This document shows positions 10,199 to 23,880 of a stretch of 64,000 nt of DNA, one piece after another (position 1 is the first letter of the stretch; every line of letters starts with the position of its first letter). Source of the stretch: Parietaria judaica (taxonomy: Eukaryota > Streptophyta > Magnoliopsida > Rosales > Urticaceae); contig OX940869.1 in assembly GCA_954871525.1 (NCBI GenBank), positions 17,822,001-17,886,000 of the forward strand, given 5' to 3'. A model generated the notes under the pieces. It had not been told where the DNA came from, searched no databases, and saw only the letters and a program-made list of their open reading frames with translations. A program made the translations under genes and the position numbers.

Positions 10199-11502
10199 TG
10201 CTGATGCAGAAAAATGCCTTAAACATTCAGCGGCCCAATTGCTCGTGTTGGGCAGGGCCCAATGTCGTCTTGTTGACTTTTATGACTTTCGGGCTTGAGC
10301 TCCTGGACTTTCGAGTCAAACAGACCCTCCTCTGACTCGATGATCAGAAACCCATGGTAAACTCCACTACATGTCGCTAATAAGGCCAGGACTTGGCCTG
10401 GCCCGGATTACAGGTTAGGGACACCAAAAACGGATTCCTGACCACCGTGTAGGGGGGTCACAGTATCGACTTTCCAGTGAACCCTAGTGGACCAGACCCT
10501 CAACCGGCGTCGCGGGGACAGATCCGGGTCCTCGGCCTATCCGCGTAGCCAGTATATCTGCCGGAGATACAAGACCAGTGGATAGAACGAGCACCTCACG
10601 GATCTAGAACCTTGGCAAGGAGGGTCCTAGGTCGTGCCAGAATTGTCTCCAGAACTTCCGCTCAAATGTGTTTTCTCTCTCTCAGAACCTGGACAAAACA
10701 ACACCCGAGATCATAGGGAACCGGGGGGGTACCCCCTGATTCACCTCTGACGCTCAACATTAGAGTGATATTTGAGGGGAGGCGAATTTTAGAGGGAGTA
10801 GAGAGAGTTTAGGGCGAGTTCTTGGGGTGAGAATCGGGTTACCGTTAAGTGAAAACCGAGCTTCTATTTATAGGAGGGTCCGGGGGTTAAAACGTGAATA
10901 AATATTACTCCGCAAAGCCCCAAGGGTAATATTATATGTTTTTTCGGGTCCCCTGGACGTGGCCGATCCAACGCCGCAATCGGCTCGGCGATATGACGTC
11001 AGACGTGCCCTCACGCGCGGCTACAGTGCCGGTGACGCATGACCATGCACGAGAGGACCAGGGCTGACGTCAGCGCACGCGTGGCGCGTTTTGGTTGGCT
11101 GCAGGCATCCCTCGCGACCAATGAGCTGTCGACACGTGGCGGGGTCAAATGTGACCCTTGGTGGGCCTGCTAGGTCGCCTAGCGCGTGTCAGGTGGCTCT
11201 TGGGTGCTGTGGGGCCCACTCGAGTGACCCTTGGGGCCTGTGGGGCCCGCCCGGGTGTTTCTCGGCGTGTCCCGGAGGCCCCGGGTGTTTCCCGAGGCCG
11301 TTTTTTACAAATTTTATATCGATTTTGGATATTTAGACATTTTTGGGATCATCTGGACCCTTTATTTTTTGAAAACGGGCTTCCGGTGAATAATTTGGGG
11401 GAAAATTGATTATAATTAATTAATTAATTAAAGAAAAATTAATTTAAATAATTTTTCTTTTGTTAATTAATATTAAATCAATTGCGTAAAATACCCGTAA
11501 CA
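10199..11502 (-). repeat. LTR of Tat-like element (5' LTR in sense orientation)
   Basis: About 1304 bp, TG...CA bounded, and a partner of 4354-5659. The minus strand carries a TATA-type box (TATAAATAG, 10864-10872) that would start transcription of the element toward lower coordinates. The G tract is only 7 bases here (10723-10729). It is followed by the GGCAT duplication at 11503-11507. Confidence 0.92.
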
Positions 11503-11649
11503 GGCATATTCTAAAAGTCAAAAATAGTATTTTTATATATATATTCTCCTTTTTATACGTTAGTAACTTACTGTTAGTGGACACGTATCAACACCTGAGA
11601 GGGTCACGACAATGCCTCTTTTATTCATTTTTCATTTTTCATTATACAC

Positions 11650-14470
11650 ATTTATCGCAGCAAAAGTATCATATTTTATTTAAATAAAGGCATTGACATG
11701 ATAAAGGTCTAGCAACTAAAATTATATTAAAAAAAACTCATCGTATTTTCACTCATAAAAAATCTGATTTATAAAACTTTTTGATTATGCTTTTAACGCG
11801 TTTAAAAGTTGTTAATGAAACTAAGAGATGCTTCTTCACTATTAAGGGATCAAAATAAGTAAAAGTGATACAATTACACATTATTAAGTTGTTTAAAGAT
11901 AATTTTTTGTTAAAAATATAGTTTAATTAGAGTCTTTCGCGTAAATGGGGAAAAAGACTCACGTTTTTTTTTTTTTTTTACGAGCACGCATTAACTGTTG
12001 GAACTATCTTTCAAGAGAATTGCAAAAACCTTTCATGAAAAAAATACCCAAATTTGAATAATACCACTCTAATGAAGGTCTAGCACCTAAATTGCATTAA
12101 AAAAAAAAAACGCAGTCACGACCTGTTATTGGAAGTAAGAGATACTTCGTCACTATTTAGATATTAAAATAAGTAAAATTTATACAACTATACATTACTA
12201 ATCTGTTTAATGTTCAATTTTTGTTAAAAATATCGTTTGATTATGGTTCTTTCGAGTAAGGGAAAAAGACTCAGTTTCTTTTGCGAGCACGCATTAATTG
12301 TTGGAACTAGCTTTCAGTAGAATTGCAAATAAAATTCAAGCAAAAACATACCCAAATTTGAATAATACCACCCTAATGAAGGTCAAGCAACTAAAATTGC
12401 ATAATAAACGCATCGTATTTTCATTTGTAAGAATTTCGATTTATAAAAAAATTCGGTTATGCTTTTACGCGTTTACAAACTGTTATTGAAACTAAGACAT
12501 ACTTATTCACTATTAAAGGATTAAAATATGTAAAAGTGATACAATTACACATTAATAAACTATTTCATATTCAATTTTTGTTAAAAAAAATAATCGTTTA
12601 ATTTGGATTCTTTCGCGTGTAAAAAGGGGAACACTTGGGTTTTTTTTTTTTTTTTTTGCGAGCACGCACTAATTGTTGGAACTAGCTTTCAAGAGAATTG
12701 CGAAAACTTTTCATGCAAAAACATACCCAAATTTGAATAATACCACCCTAATTAAGGTCAAGCAATCAAAAGTGCATAAAAACGCATCGTATTTTCACTC
12801 GTATTAAATCTGATTTAAAAAACTTTTCGGTTATGCTTTTAACGCGTTCCTATTATTGAAACTAAGAGGAACTTATTAAGTATTTAGGGACTAAAATAAA
12901 TAAAAGTGATACAATTACATATCATTAAGCTGTTTAAAGTTCATTTTTTGTTAAAAATATCGTTTAATTAGGGTTCTTTCGCGTAAAAGGGAAAAAGACT
13001 GATTTTTTTTCGAGCACGCATTAATTGTTGGAACTAGCTTTCAAGAGAATTGCAAAAACTTTTCATGCAAAAACATACCCATATTTGAATAATATCACCC
13101 TAATGAAGGTCAAGCAACTAAAAGTGCATAAAAATGCATTGTATTTTCACTCGTAAGAAATTCGATTTATAAAACTTTTCGGTTATGCTTTTAACGCGTT
13201 CACAACCTGTGTTAGAAACTAAGAGATACTTCTTCAATATTAACGGATTACAATAAGTAAAAGTGATACAAAGACAAATTATTGAGCTGTTCAAAGATAA
13301 ATCTTTTTAAAAAATATCGTTTAATTAAGGTTCTTTCGCGTAAAATGGGAAAGACTCAGTTTTTTTTTTTTTGTGAGAACGCATTTATTGTTGGAACTAG
13401 CTTTCAGGAGAACTGCAAAAGCTTTTCATACAAAAACTAACCCAAATTTGAATAATATCACCCTAATGAAGGTATAACAACTAAAATTGCATAAAAAAGC
13501 GCATCGTATTTTCACTTGTAAGAAATTCGATTTATAAAACATTTCGGTTATACTATTAACACGTTCACAACCTATTATAAAAATTAAGAGATACTTATTC
13601 ACTCTTTTAAGGATTAAAATAAGTAAAAGTAATACAATTACACATTGTTAAGTTGTCTAAAGTTCAACTTTTCTTAATAATATCGTTTAGTTAGGGTTTT
13701 TTCATGCAAAAAGGAAAAAATACTCAAGTGTTTTTTTTTTTTTTTTTTTGCGAGCATGCAGTAATTGTTGGAACTAGATTTCAAGAGAATTTCAAAAACT
13801 TTTCATCTAAAAAATATACCAAATTTATATAATACCACCCTAATGAGTCTAGCAACTGAAATTGCATAAAAAAAAAACGCATTGTATTTTCACTCGTATG
13901 AAATCCGATTTATAAAACTTTCAGGTTATGCTTTTAACACGTTCACAACCTGTTATTGTAACTAAGAGTAACTTCTTCACAATTAAGGGATTAAAATAAG
14001 TAAAAGTGATAGAATTACGCATTATTAAGTTGTTTAAAGTTAATTTTTTTAAAAAAAAATATCGTTAAATTAGGGTTTTTTCGCGTAAAAAGGAAAAAAA
14101 AAACTCAATTTTTTTAAAGCACGCATTAATTGTTGGAACTAGCTTTCAAGAAAATTTCAAAAAAAATTTGTGCAAAAACATACCTAAATTTGAATGATAC
14201 CACCCTAATGAAGGTCTAGCAACTAAAATTGCATAAAAAAAAACGCATTGTATTTTCACTCGTATGAAATCCGATTTATAAAAAATTTTGTTATGTTTTT
14301 AACGCGTTCACAACTTGTTAATGTTACAGCTACACATTATTAAATGTTTAAAATCATATTTTTTTTAATATCGTTTAGTTATGCTTCTTTCGCGTAGAAA
14401 GAGAAAAAGATCAAGTTTCTTTTGCGAGCACGTTTTAATTGTTGGAACTAGCTTTCAAGAGAAAATAAAT
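11650..14470. repeat. Satellite-like tandem array, about 8 units of 300-380 bp
   Basis: The phrase GCGAGCACGCATTAATTGTTGGAACTAGC (shown here only by its anchor GAGCACGC) recurs near 11981, 12285, 12660, 13012, 13374, 13752, 14117 and 14425. Spacings are 303-378 bp. Each unit also has GAATAATACCACCCTAATGA, CATCGTATTTTCACTCGTA, GGTTATGCTTTTAACGCGTT and TTCTTTCGCGTAAAA. Units differ by point changes and poly-A/T length. No gene is present. The array starts just right of the Tat-like element. Confidence 0.92.
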
Positions 14471-15301
14471 TCTCATTTTTACTCATCATTATATTTATTA
14501 GCTTCAAAATATAAGAACATTATTTAGCTATTTGTTTTTTGTCATTTTGTGTAAACACATGTTGTTTGAAGACTTGTCAGAACAATAGCGGAATCAACTA
14601 GTGTGTTGAAGATCTTCGCATTTACATAATAATTTTTTATGGGAGTCAATTTTTAGTGTTATTGCCACAATATTTCGGCTCATGCTCTATCAAGTCTGAT
14701 TACAGTTGGATCTCTTTGAATCGTTTTGATAGCCTTATTTGAATGTCAAGAAGACTAGCGTATATAGCCTTCACTGGATGTGGATGAACATCGAGAACTT
14801 TGAACGTAAACATACATTCGCTTGATTCAGAGCTGGGGGATCTTGAGATATCATTCCTGGAGTGATAACTGGTTGTCCGACAGTTGAAGCATCGCAAGAT
14901 CATTCCGAAGAGAAGCTTCACTTTTTCCCTGGAGTTGGATCACTAGTTGTGCTTGGTCTAGAAGGGAAGTTGTCTATTCTCTTGTGAAACTTAATTAATT
15001 ATCATGTATAACCGTGTAACATTTTTGAATTTTTTTCACTAGAATAAAGTATCTGGGTCGGTGCTCCGCAGAGTAGGTTCTCATCGAAGGGATCGCAAAT
15101 TGCGTTACCAAATATCACATGTTCACTTGTATTTTACTTCATACGCATATTTGGTAATTTAGGCGATTTTACTATATGTTGATATACTTGTCGTGACAAC
15201 ATCTCCAGCATCGTTAGTATCCGATTTCACATAATAATACTTAGCCACCCTCGAAATTCGTTTATTAGATTCGTTATTGGGTTGGCCCATCTTCTCTCTC
15301 C

Positions 15302-15342
<41 letters not shown>

Positions 15343-16419
15343 ATGCCTGAATCGGGATTTGAGTCCATTGAGCTCTCCGGGTCCGACCCGACTACAATAA
15401 ATGATGACGGGTCCACTCGGGCCCATGAAATAATTATGAGTGGATTAATTAATTGTTTGAATTAATTAATAATGACCGAATGGGCTTAGGCACAATTACT
15501 GGGTCCAAAAACTCATTAGGTCATTAACCCATGTGAGCTATTTAAGTCTACCTGCACCTCATAATTCGACACCAATCATTCCCAGAGCCTGAATATTCGA
15601 TGCCTCCCTCTAGAAACCATAAACGCAATTTCTCCAATCATAATTGTTCACGTTCGGTTCATCGTCCAATCACCGTGAAGGACCTAATAGTCTGAATCTG
15701 TGATTTCCGGTCACACTGATGTTCCTGCAGCGAGGGTGGACAATCTAGAGGCTCGACATTTGTGGAGCCACGATCCAAACCCCACACAGGAAATCGTGCA
15801 CGTAAACCGATGAGAAATCGACAAAAAGTACCAAAAATTTAGTAATGTGTCGAAACCTTAAACTTTGATTTCGAATATAGTCTAGCTCAATAATATAATA
15901 TTACACACATATATATTTAAAGGTTGAAGTGACAAAATATTCACTGCATCCTAATTAAGTGTATATATATATATATATATTTAAAATTATTTTACATAAA
16001 ATTCATCTGGGTCAGCACTTCTCACGATCACGAATAAGTACCTATAGCCATCGACAAATAGCGATAAGCGGTACAATAAAATTTAATCAATTAATTTTTG
16101 ATAAACCAGATACCGAACGATAAATCAGCGATAACCGATTACCGATAAACCGGCAAAAAGGTAACGTGAACCACTATTAGCCAACTAGACTTAGAAGAAA
16201 GTATATTTTGTTATAAAAATAAAAGATACTCAAACAAATTTGCAATAACTAATTAATAACACAAATGGGTAGGTAAGTAAATAATACCGATTCAGATTTT
16301 GGAGGTTAGCGGGGAAGGAAGCACCATAACAAGTACTTGGTGGAGAATTTAGCAGTCAACCCCTGATGGGCATTTCTTCTTAAACCAGAAGAAGTGGGTC
16401 AAATTCACTTCTCATTCTG
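14471..16419. other. Intergenic sequence upstream of ABCB27-like gene
   Basis: No host gene was recognised. There are (AT)n runs at 15307-15340 and near 15962. The segment 15345-15840 has LTR-like features: GGGTCCGACCCGAC, and AGCTATTTAAGTC as a possible TATA region. Its ends could not be set. 16020-16170 is rich in CGATAA/ACCGATA words like the block at 44815-45245, suggesting another old MITE. The promoter and 5' UTR of the next gene must lie in the last few hundred bases. Confidence 0.4.
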
Positions 16420-19400
16420 ATGGGGAAGAATCAGCACTTGGATTGGACTTCCAAGTCCGTATCTTCTTCCGGCAGTGAGAGAGTCTCTCTTCTCAGCAAA
16501 CAGGTTTCTTGCTTACTCTCTATGTGTACTGTACACAAATAATCTCACGTGTAGGGCCGGCCTACAGACGAACAAGGCCGGTGTCTCTGGCCCTCGAATT
16601 TTAAGGGACTCAATTTTGTACATATTTTATTGTATAATTAATTAAATAAAAATTTTAATTTTAAATACTTTAAGAGTCCCAAAAATTTATTTAGCTTAGG
16701 ACTTGACTAAACACGACAAACTCAGAGTCGGGAGTCTTACGACATATAAAAAAATTTGAAAAAACGCGCATGTTATAGTTTTATTTTATTTTTTGAATTT
16801 CCTCTTATTTTTATGTTGGACATTAAGATACTCGACTGACACGGAATGGCATGTAATAGGAGTATTATTGGTACTATATGAGGGAATATGATGTGTCTGT
16901 GTAGGCAAAGAGGAGCTCTGGTGAGGACCCGCCGGAAAATGGGGCCGTCACGGACCTTGAGCACGGCGACGCGGTGGAGGTGATTCAACTCTTGCCATGT
17001 CATTTCATGTTTAAGTGTCATTTTGTTCATCAGGGGATTTTGCTTCTTGCTTATTCAATATTCAGGCTGCGAATGTCGGGTATTTTCGAGTTCTTTCACT
17101 TGTAAGTGGATGCTCCCTTAAACTTTGTTTTTGGAATTATAAGGTTATGACAATGAGAGAGTATTGACCGGTTGGCTTTTGTTCCTGTCGCTGCAGGCGA
17201 AACCCGATGCTGGCAAGATAGTCGTGGCAACCATCGCTCTGCTCATCGCTTCTACTTCGAGCATTTTGATTGTATGTTGCGCTATGAGATCCCCTACATC
17301 TTTTCTTTTCCGTAGCATGAGCGTTTTTCAATATTTTGTATGTTGTGGAGCTCGAATCATGTATCTCAATAAATACAAGTTCTTATTGAAACTTACCTTC
17401 ATCGGTTGATATCGAAGTTCTTCGAAAATTGAGTTCTCCGCTCTCTCGCAGCCGAAGTACGGTGGAACCATAATTGACATTGTGTCGAGAGAAACCAGAA
17501 CTCCGGAAGAGCAAGCCGCTGCAATGGATGCCGTGAAGAACACTATCTTGGAAATACTCTTAATAGTCGGAATCGGGTATGGTTTGTTTCTCGAAAAATG
17601 TTTAGTGTTTAAGCATTTCAATTGAATAATTCAGGGTTTTTCCGTTTTCCGAAGCTCTGTATGCACGGCTTTGCGAGCGTGGCTGTTCTCCTCTGCAAGT
17701 GAAAGGGTCGTGGCTCGCCTTAGAAAGAGCTTGTTCAGTCACCTCATCAACCAGGTAACACAAATTTGCCCTCAAAACCCTTTTAGTTTGAATATGATTG
17801 AGCTTTGCGGCAATTTCCTTAATTAGGAAATAGCATTCTTCGATGTCACTCGGACCGGGGAGCTTCTGAGCAGGCTATCGGAGGACACGCAGATCATAAA
17901 AAACGCTGCAACGACCAATCTCTCTGAGGCGCTTAGAAACGTGACAACCGCGTTTATAGGTGTCGGCTTCATGTTCACGTCGTCTTGGAAGTTAACATGT
18001 AGGTTCCAATATTGACTTCAAATTGTTTAACCCTTTTCACCTAGAAAACTATGCTTATGTTTTTTCTTTCATTCCGAAGTGTTGGCATTGGTCGTTGTTC
18101 CGATTATTTCGGTGGCTGTGAAAAAGTTTGGACGCTATCTCCGAGATCTTTCGCACACAACTCAAGCTGCAGCTGCAGTGGCCGCCTCAATCGCCGAGGT
18201 TTGTGTGGACGAACATTTAGAGAGCAGTTAGAAGTTCTGTATGTTAATGATTAATTTGTGATGTTATCCTTAAGGAATCTTTCGGGGCGATTCGAACTGT
18301 TCGATCTTTTGCGCAAGAAAACCATGCCATTTCAAGCTACTCGGAAAAAGTTGACGAAACGCTGAAGCTCGGACTCAGACAAGCTGTGAGTTTCTATATC
18401 TAGGCGAGAATTTAACTCAACGTGGTCCCTAAGCTAGAATTTGACTCTTATTTCCTTCTCAGAGACTGATTGGTCTGTTCTTCGGTGGGCTAAACGCCGC
18501 GTCCACATTGTCTGTGATCGTTGTAGTTATTTACGGCGCTTACTTGACGATCCAAGGTGCCATGACAGCAGGGGCTCTTACGTCTTTCATTCTGTATAGC
18601 CTTACAGGTACTCTTTTGTATCATTGTGTCTGTCGGTCTCGCTACAGCAGAAGAAGATTGCCATGACTCGGTTATAACTAAGCTTCGTCTATCTATATGA
18701 GAATATCTAGTTGGCTCGTCGGTTTCGTCTCTGTCGGGGCTCTATACGACTGCAATGAAAGCTGCGGGAGCGAGTAGGAGAGTTTTTCAGCTTCTGGATC
18801 GTGTCTCGACGATGCCGAACGCGGGAGAGAAATGCCCGGAGGGGTTAGTATTTTGTTATATTGATTTGTTCTACAACACTTCCCACTAATCCCATCAAAG
18901 GCTAGACTAAGAATTCCAATCAGTTGAGAATAATTCAAGTTCTTACCTGAAATGTTTTGGCTTTAATGGCAGCAATCCAGACGGGGATGTGGAGTTGGAC
19001 GATGTCTGGTTTGCTTATCCGTCTCGCCCGAGTCATATGATTCTAAAGGTACTAATCTTCTTCATCCTGAGTTCCCACGGCTCTTTTTTTCTGTTTCTTT
19101 TTCTTCTAAAAAGCCAAACATGGGATTTTGAGGGCTTTACAATTCGGTCTATGTCATAAACCGGCGCATTACAGATTTCAAACTAATACCCTCGAACAGA
19201 CACCGGACCGGTAAAATTGCCGGTTTGAACCAATAAATAATGCCTATATATGATTCAAAACATATTTATTTTAAGAAATTAGTATTGATGAGTACATTTC
19301 GGTCCCCTCTTATGGCTGAGGAATACCGTAGTAATAGAGACACTTAATCCGTTGCATCAAACCACCCAATCAAAATAAGACACATTGAACCTAGGATAAA

Positions 19401-20727
19401 TAATAGCCAAAGCGTGTCTAATATAAGCAGTACGGCCAGGACAATAATTTGAGTGTGTGAGTTCTTATGTTTCTGATGAACTTAAAGGTACACGAGTTAT
19501 TTGAGTTAAGCGAGAATTTAGCGACCGGATCATAGGATTATTACGAGACGGTGCTCAAGAATTACCCCATATCTTTTTCTTTGGCTCAAATTGCTTGGCT
19601 TTTACAATCAAAACTTGCTTCAAGCCACATTAGTTTGCTGGCAAAGCGAGTATAAGTAACGAGTTTTGAAATTTCCCAAGACGATCTAACATATGCCTGT
19701 CATTGAAATATAGGGTATATCCTTGAAGTTGAGGCCCGGCTCAAAGATCGCTCTCGTCGGTCCCAGTGGTGGCGGCAAGGTAACATCTCATCTAGATCTT
19801 CTCTCATCTTTTAGTGAGCTAAATATACACTCTGATTCCGGACCTGATCTCTTTGTCTTCGCAGACAACGATTGCGAATCTAATCGAGAGGTTTTATGAC
19901 CCTATCAAGGGTAGAATTCTGCTGAATGGAGTTCCGCTAGTGCAAATCTCCCATCAATATCTTCATAAGAAGGTGATTTCAGGCACATCAAAGCTCTTAT
20001 GTTGCTTCATGTAAGTTCTTGTAGTAATATTTTCCGCTTTGTTTACGGAAACGACAGATTAGTATAGTGAGCCAAGAACCGGTTCTTTTCAACTGCTCTG
20101 TGGAAGAGAACATCGCCTATGGCTGTGACAGCAAAGCAAGCCTTTCGGACATAGAAACCGTGGCCGTGAGTATCAGTTGCGTCTTCGTTGCTTCTACGCA
20201 TGTTCAAGATTAGCAATCATAATACGAACAATTTGTTAATGCAGAAAATGGCCAATGCGCACGATTTCATCGACAACTTTCCCGACAAATATCAAACTGT
20301 AGTCGGAGAGCGAGGACTGAGGCTGTCGGGCGGCCAAAAGCAAAGAATAGCCATCGCGAGGGCACTGCTGATGGACCCGAGAGTTCTGCTGCTAGACGAA
20401 GCCACGAGCGCTCTCGACGCCGAGAGCGAGTTCCTCGTTCAAGTAAACTCTTGTCAACCGAAAAGCACCATGTAAGGATGCGGTTTTCACCACTGAATAC
20501 TAAGTCGTGCCTCGTTTTTATCGCAGGACGCCATGGATTCTCTGATGAAAGGAAGAACTGTTCTTGTAATAGCACACAGGCTTTCGACGGTCCAAACGGC
20601 GGACAGTGTGGCCGTCGTTTCGGACGGGCAGATAGCGGAGATGGGCACACACGACGATCTCCTGAGTCAAGACGGAATTTACACAGCACTTGTCCGAAGG
20701 CAGTTACAAGGATACAAAACAGCATAG
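16420..20727 (+). CDS. ABCB27: Half-size ABC transporter, ABCB27/ALS1/TAP2 type
   Basis: Exons: 16420-16503, 16905-16979, 17066-17101, 17197-17271, 17452-17576, 17655-17754, 17827-17998, 18080-18198, 18275-18385, 18473-18608, 18711-18843, 18973-19048, 19714-19779, 19865-19972, 20058-20165, 20245-20442, 20527-20727. All introns are GT-AG and all phases agree, giving 640 aa, close to the ~644 aa of Arabidopsis ABCB27. One transmembrane domain (about residues 73-360) precedes one nucleotide-binding domain. Visible motifs: Walker A GPSGGGKT (430-437, with an intron between K and T), Q-loop SQEP (477-480), signature LSGGQ (535-539), Walker B VLLLDE (555-560) and H-loop His591. Two copies must pair to make a transporter. 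The Arabidopsis relative is a vacuolar-membrane protein needed for aluminium tolerance; the same role here is inferred. The start opens with MGKN, like its relatives. Confidence 0.96.
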
Positions 20728-21554
20728 ACTAGAAATACTTCGTTGCTAAAAGAGAGAAAATCGTCTCCTCTCATATACCAAGCAATATCACTTCACTTCA
20801 ATAATTTTGTTTTCTCATCATTACTATATTGAGCGACTTAAATCTTACCTACTTTAGAGATATAAAGTAGTACGTTAGTTTTGTTATTTTTATTGTTAAA
20901 TATGTTGAGTGTGAATAATTATGTTTATAGGGTTTGAGAATTAGGTCATAGTTTAATACTTCGGACCCATCCGACCCATTAGATTGCAATCATTTGTCTA
21001 CGAATTCCCCGCTTGTTTCATAGGAATTTCAATCAAAGTTAGAAGCTTTTATGGCAATTGAGTCCGACAACCTAGCTCTGAAAGGTGACGACGGCAGTCG
21101 CAGAAGCCAAAGTTTCTCGCAACCAAAATCCAGCGCAAGAAGATATCGATGGATTACCATCATTAATTAGTTTTAGTATTCAACTTCATAATATCAACGG
21201 TTATATATCACATTATACATACAGTAGGGCATTCTTTTCTTCATTTCAGCCTTGAATTGTTTATCTGAGTTAATAGGATTCAACTTTCTCACTCGTCCAT
21301 TTAGAACGCAAGACAATTTGTTTTGGCACAACGCAAATCGGGTCTCAAAATCAAGAGGAAAATTTGTCCGGATAAACAAAAAATGCCAGCAGAAACAAGA
21401 ACCCTGTCAAAATTGCCAAATACATTGATCGCGATTTCAAGCCGAAACACATTCGAGTGATTAAATAGGAGCTCAGCTTCCCCTCAGTCTTGACCTATCT
21501 CTAGAAACGACACCATTAAACACTGTGGGCTCTAAATAAATATATAAAAAAATC
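20728..21554. other. Intergenic region between two convergent genes
   Basis: This holds the 3' untranslated regions of the ABC transporter (from the left) and of eIF3m (from the right). No further coding region was recognised. The 61-aa minus-strand open frame at 21194-21379 has no recognised features. Confidence 0.5.
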
Positions 21555-23880
21555 TTAACGAATCGTCAAGCCTTGCATTGCCTGCGTGCCATCTTCGGTG
21601 ACCTTGTTCGCCTGAATTGTACTGATAACACCCGCGACATTACCCTGGAAACCGCAACTAAGTCAACGAACTTGGACATAGCCTAAAATGCATTATGAAT
21701 GGAAGATAATGATGCCATTGAAAAGTGAAAAGCTCATAAGAAAGAAGCCAATTTACCCTCCAAGCTGCTAGCTTTGTTCTAAGAGATTGCCACTGACGAA
21801 TACCGAAAATTCGATCCGTGCAACGACTGCCCATCAAAACTCGCAAAATTTAGAATATGCGCGACATTATAATTAAGAAAAAATATTCAATACTCAATAT
21901 TACATCCACGTTTTCGAAGAGCTCATTCAAAGGGGGATGATAAATTACCTCACAATCACTACTTGATTCATCTGGTCCATTTTACAGTTCATTAACTTGG
22001 CTGTTATTGCCTTGACCACCCATAATTCCACTTCATCGTCATTGATCTGAATATAAATAATACAATATCATATTATAACCATTTCAGTGCAATAACAGAA
22101 AAGCAGAAAGCTAAAAGGTGAACCGACCTGAAGGGTATCTTTAATGAGACTGTATGGGACTCGGCCACTTTCATCAGAGCCAAGGTCCACCAATGATATC
22201 AACCTCATCTTTGCTACAGAGTCCTCATGGACAAGTCCTACAGAAAATCGGAGCAAGTGTAATCAACGATTGACCAGAGATAACTTCATACCATGAAAAA
22301 GTCGATCTGATCTTGAGATTTTACCATAGCCCTTCAGAAAAGCCGAATTAGCAGCCTGAAATTCCAAGTATGCATCGAGCCTCTGAGTGAGGAAAATCTT
22401 TAGAAGCTGATATGCCAATGCATATTGAGCATCCTTCTCCAACTGTCCAATGGCAGGCATGTCTAGCAAACCACACTGAAATACAATAAAACATATCATA
22501 ATCCGAAATCTTTATCGTCGGACACACAAGTAAACCGACGTAATTTGAAATAACGACATCAGCATCATTATGCAAAATAAATAAATAAATACCTGGAACA
22601 GATCGGGTGCCTTAACAAAATCGATAATTGTGTTAACAGCTTCCTCCTTGGCTTCATTCAAAGTAAATGTGTCTTCACCCGAAAAGGTTTCCAAATACTT
22701 AGTCTGGAATTTAAAATATTCATTTGCCGGGCTGAAAGTAGAAACAAAGCATAAGTTCGTAAAAAAAAGCATGGTTGAGAAAAGAAACACATACATAACC
22801 AAAGAAAGATGCATTTACAAGCGATACCTTTTATTTTCCTTCAAAACATTCGCGATGGTGAGAAATAGCTTCCTCTGATCCTCGGACCCGATGTTCCATT
22901 CTTTTAAGAAGCTATCAATCTTTTTGAACGAAGGTACGACAAGCTCGGTGACCTTTCCATCAATAGATAGGCTCAGGGCCCTCATGTAAACATAGAACCG
23001 GCAGTACGGATGCTCAAGCAGATTGTACAGATTGAACAAACTGCGTAAGGAAAAGGTAAAAAGTCTGAGAAAGCATCTTAAAGAAAAAGACCTAAGACAA
23101 CACGCGATTAGTACATTACATCTTTATACGCGAGGCAGGCTTGTCATTCGGCTGTTGCGTAATCTTGGCAGATATGTGTTTAGCCATCTCAAGCGCAACA
23201 TCGGGACTTTCAGCCTTCGTAACGAGATTGCAAATGAAAGTGAATATGCACTCGAGATCTGAAGCAGATACAGAGAAAGAAAACACTCAATTACGACTAA
23301 CACCGAATCCGATTCCCTTACTTATACTTCAATTCAGCTTTTCGGCTTTCGAGAGTTTGGAGGGTTCCGTACCTTTCTCGGATACTTTCGAGAACACCAC
23401 TTCCGCAGAAGTGAGCATTAGAGAGACCAAATCCAACCACCTGTTCATCCCCATGCATTCTTGGGCTTCAACACACAGTCTCGAGACATGTGGCTCGGCA
23501 ACCTGAGAGTGTGGACAGCAAATTAGCTAGTTTCACTAAACACAACACCAAAATTCATTATTTATACATATATATATATATTGACGGAAACTCCAACGCC
23601 ATAGCTCCGAACAATACTAACTTTGCAAATCCATATACCCTCTGGGAAATTAAAGAAGAAAAAAAAATCGTAAAAGCTGAATCTTTCCGCATTGAATAGT
23701 TGCGAATTGCACATCTATTCGTTCAGGCACACGAAACGAAGGTCACATCGCAAAAAAAAAAAAAAGGTGAATGAGAAGAGAGCGGACCTCGGGACCAGCA
23801 TCGGCCCAAGCGAGCTCGGAGACGAAGCGGACAATGGTTAGCGCGGGGTGTTCTTCGACGGTCTGGATGATGGTCGTCAT
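21555..23880 (-). CDS. eIF3m: Eukaryotic translation initiation factor 3 subunit M (PCI domain)
   Basis: Exons in reading order: 23880-23788, 23502-23373, 23258-23120, 23040-22828, 22731-22593, 22475-22325, 22237-22128, 22046-21949, 21826-21757, 21644-21555. All introns are GT-AG, phases are consistent, and the protein has 410 aa. The start MTTIIQTVEEHPAL matches the plant eIF3m N terminus; an in-frame ATG at 23982 is rejected because relatives begin at MTT. The order of segments (SELAWADAGPE, FNLYNLLEHPYCRFYVY, QLLKIFLTQRLDAY, KMDQMNQVVIV, QWQSLRTKLAAWR) fits eIF3m, with the PCI helical and winged-helix domain in the C-terminal half. It is a cytosolic subunit of the eIF3 complex that brings mRNA to the 40S ribosome. 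Older annotation calls such genes 'proteasome family protein' because of the shared PCI fold. Confidence 0.96.

Larger units (their letters stand above)
4354..11502 (-). mobile_element. Tat-like Ty3/gypsy LTR retrotransposon, internally deleted
   Basis: Two ~1.3-kb direct LTRs (4354-5659 and 10199-11502) bound the element. Both start TG and end in CCGTAACA. A perfect 5-bp target duplication GGCAT lies at 4349-4353 and 11503-11507. The element is on the minus strand: the integrase reads minus, the polypurine tract abuts the left LTR and a primer-binding-site candidate abuts the right LTR. Order in sense: 5' LTR, tandem 10/20-bp repeat, integrase, 114-bp repeats, a large antisense ORF, polypurine tract, 3' LTR. 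gag, protease, RT and RNase H are missing, so it is non-autonomous. An extra region with an antisense ORF between pol and the 3' LTR is known from Tat/Grande-type elements; assignment to that lineage is inference. Confidence 0.93.

Noticed and set aside
9741..10204. Open frames of Phe-Glu-Cys/Val-rich repeats in all plus phases
   Set aside because: They result from the 20-bp minisatellite having no stops in several frames; there is no start context or protein family.
20267..20725. 152-aa minus-strand ORF opposite the ABC transporter
   Set aside because: It is a shadow of the conserved nucleotide-binding-domain exons on the other strand and crosses an intron.
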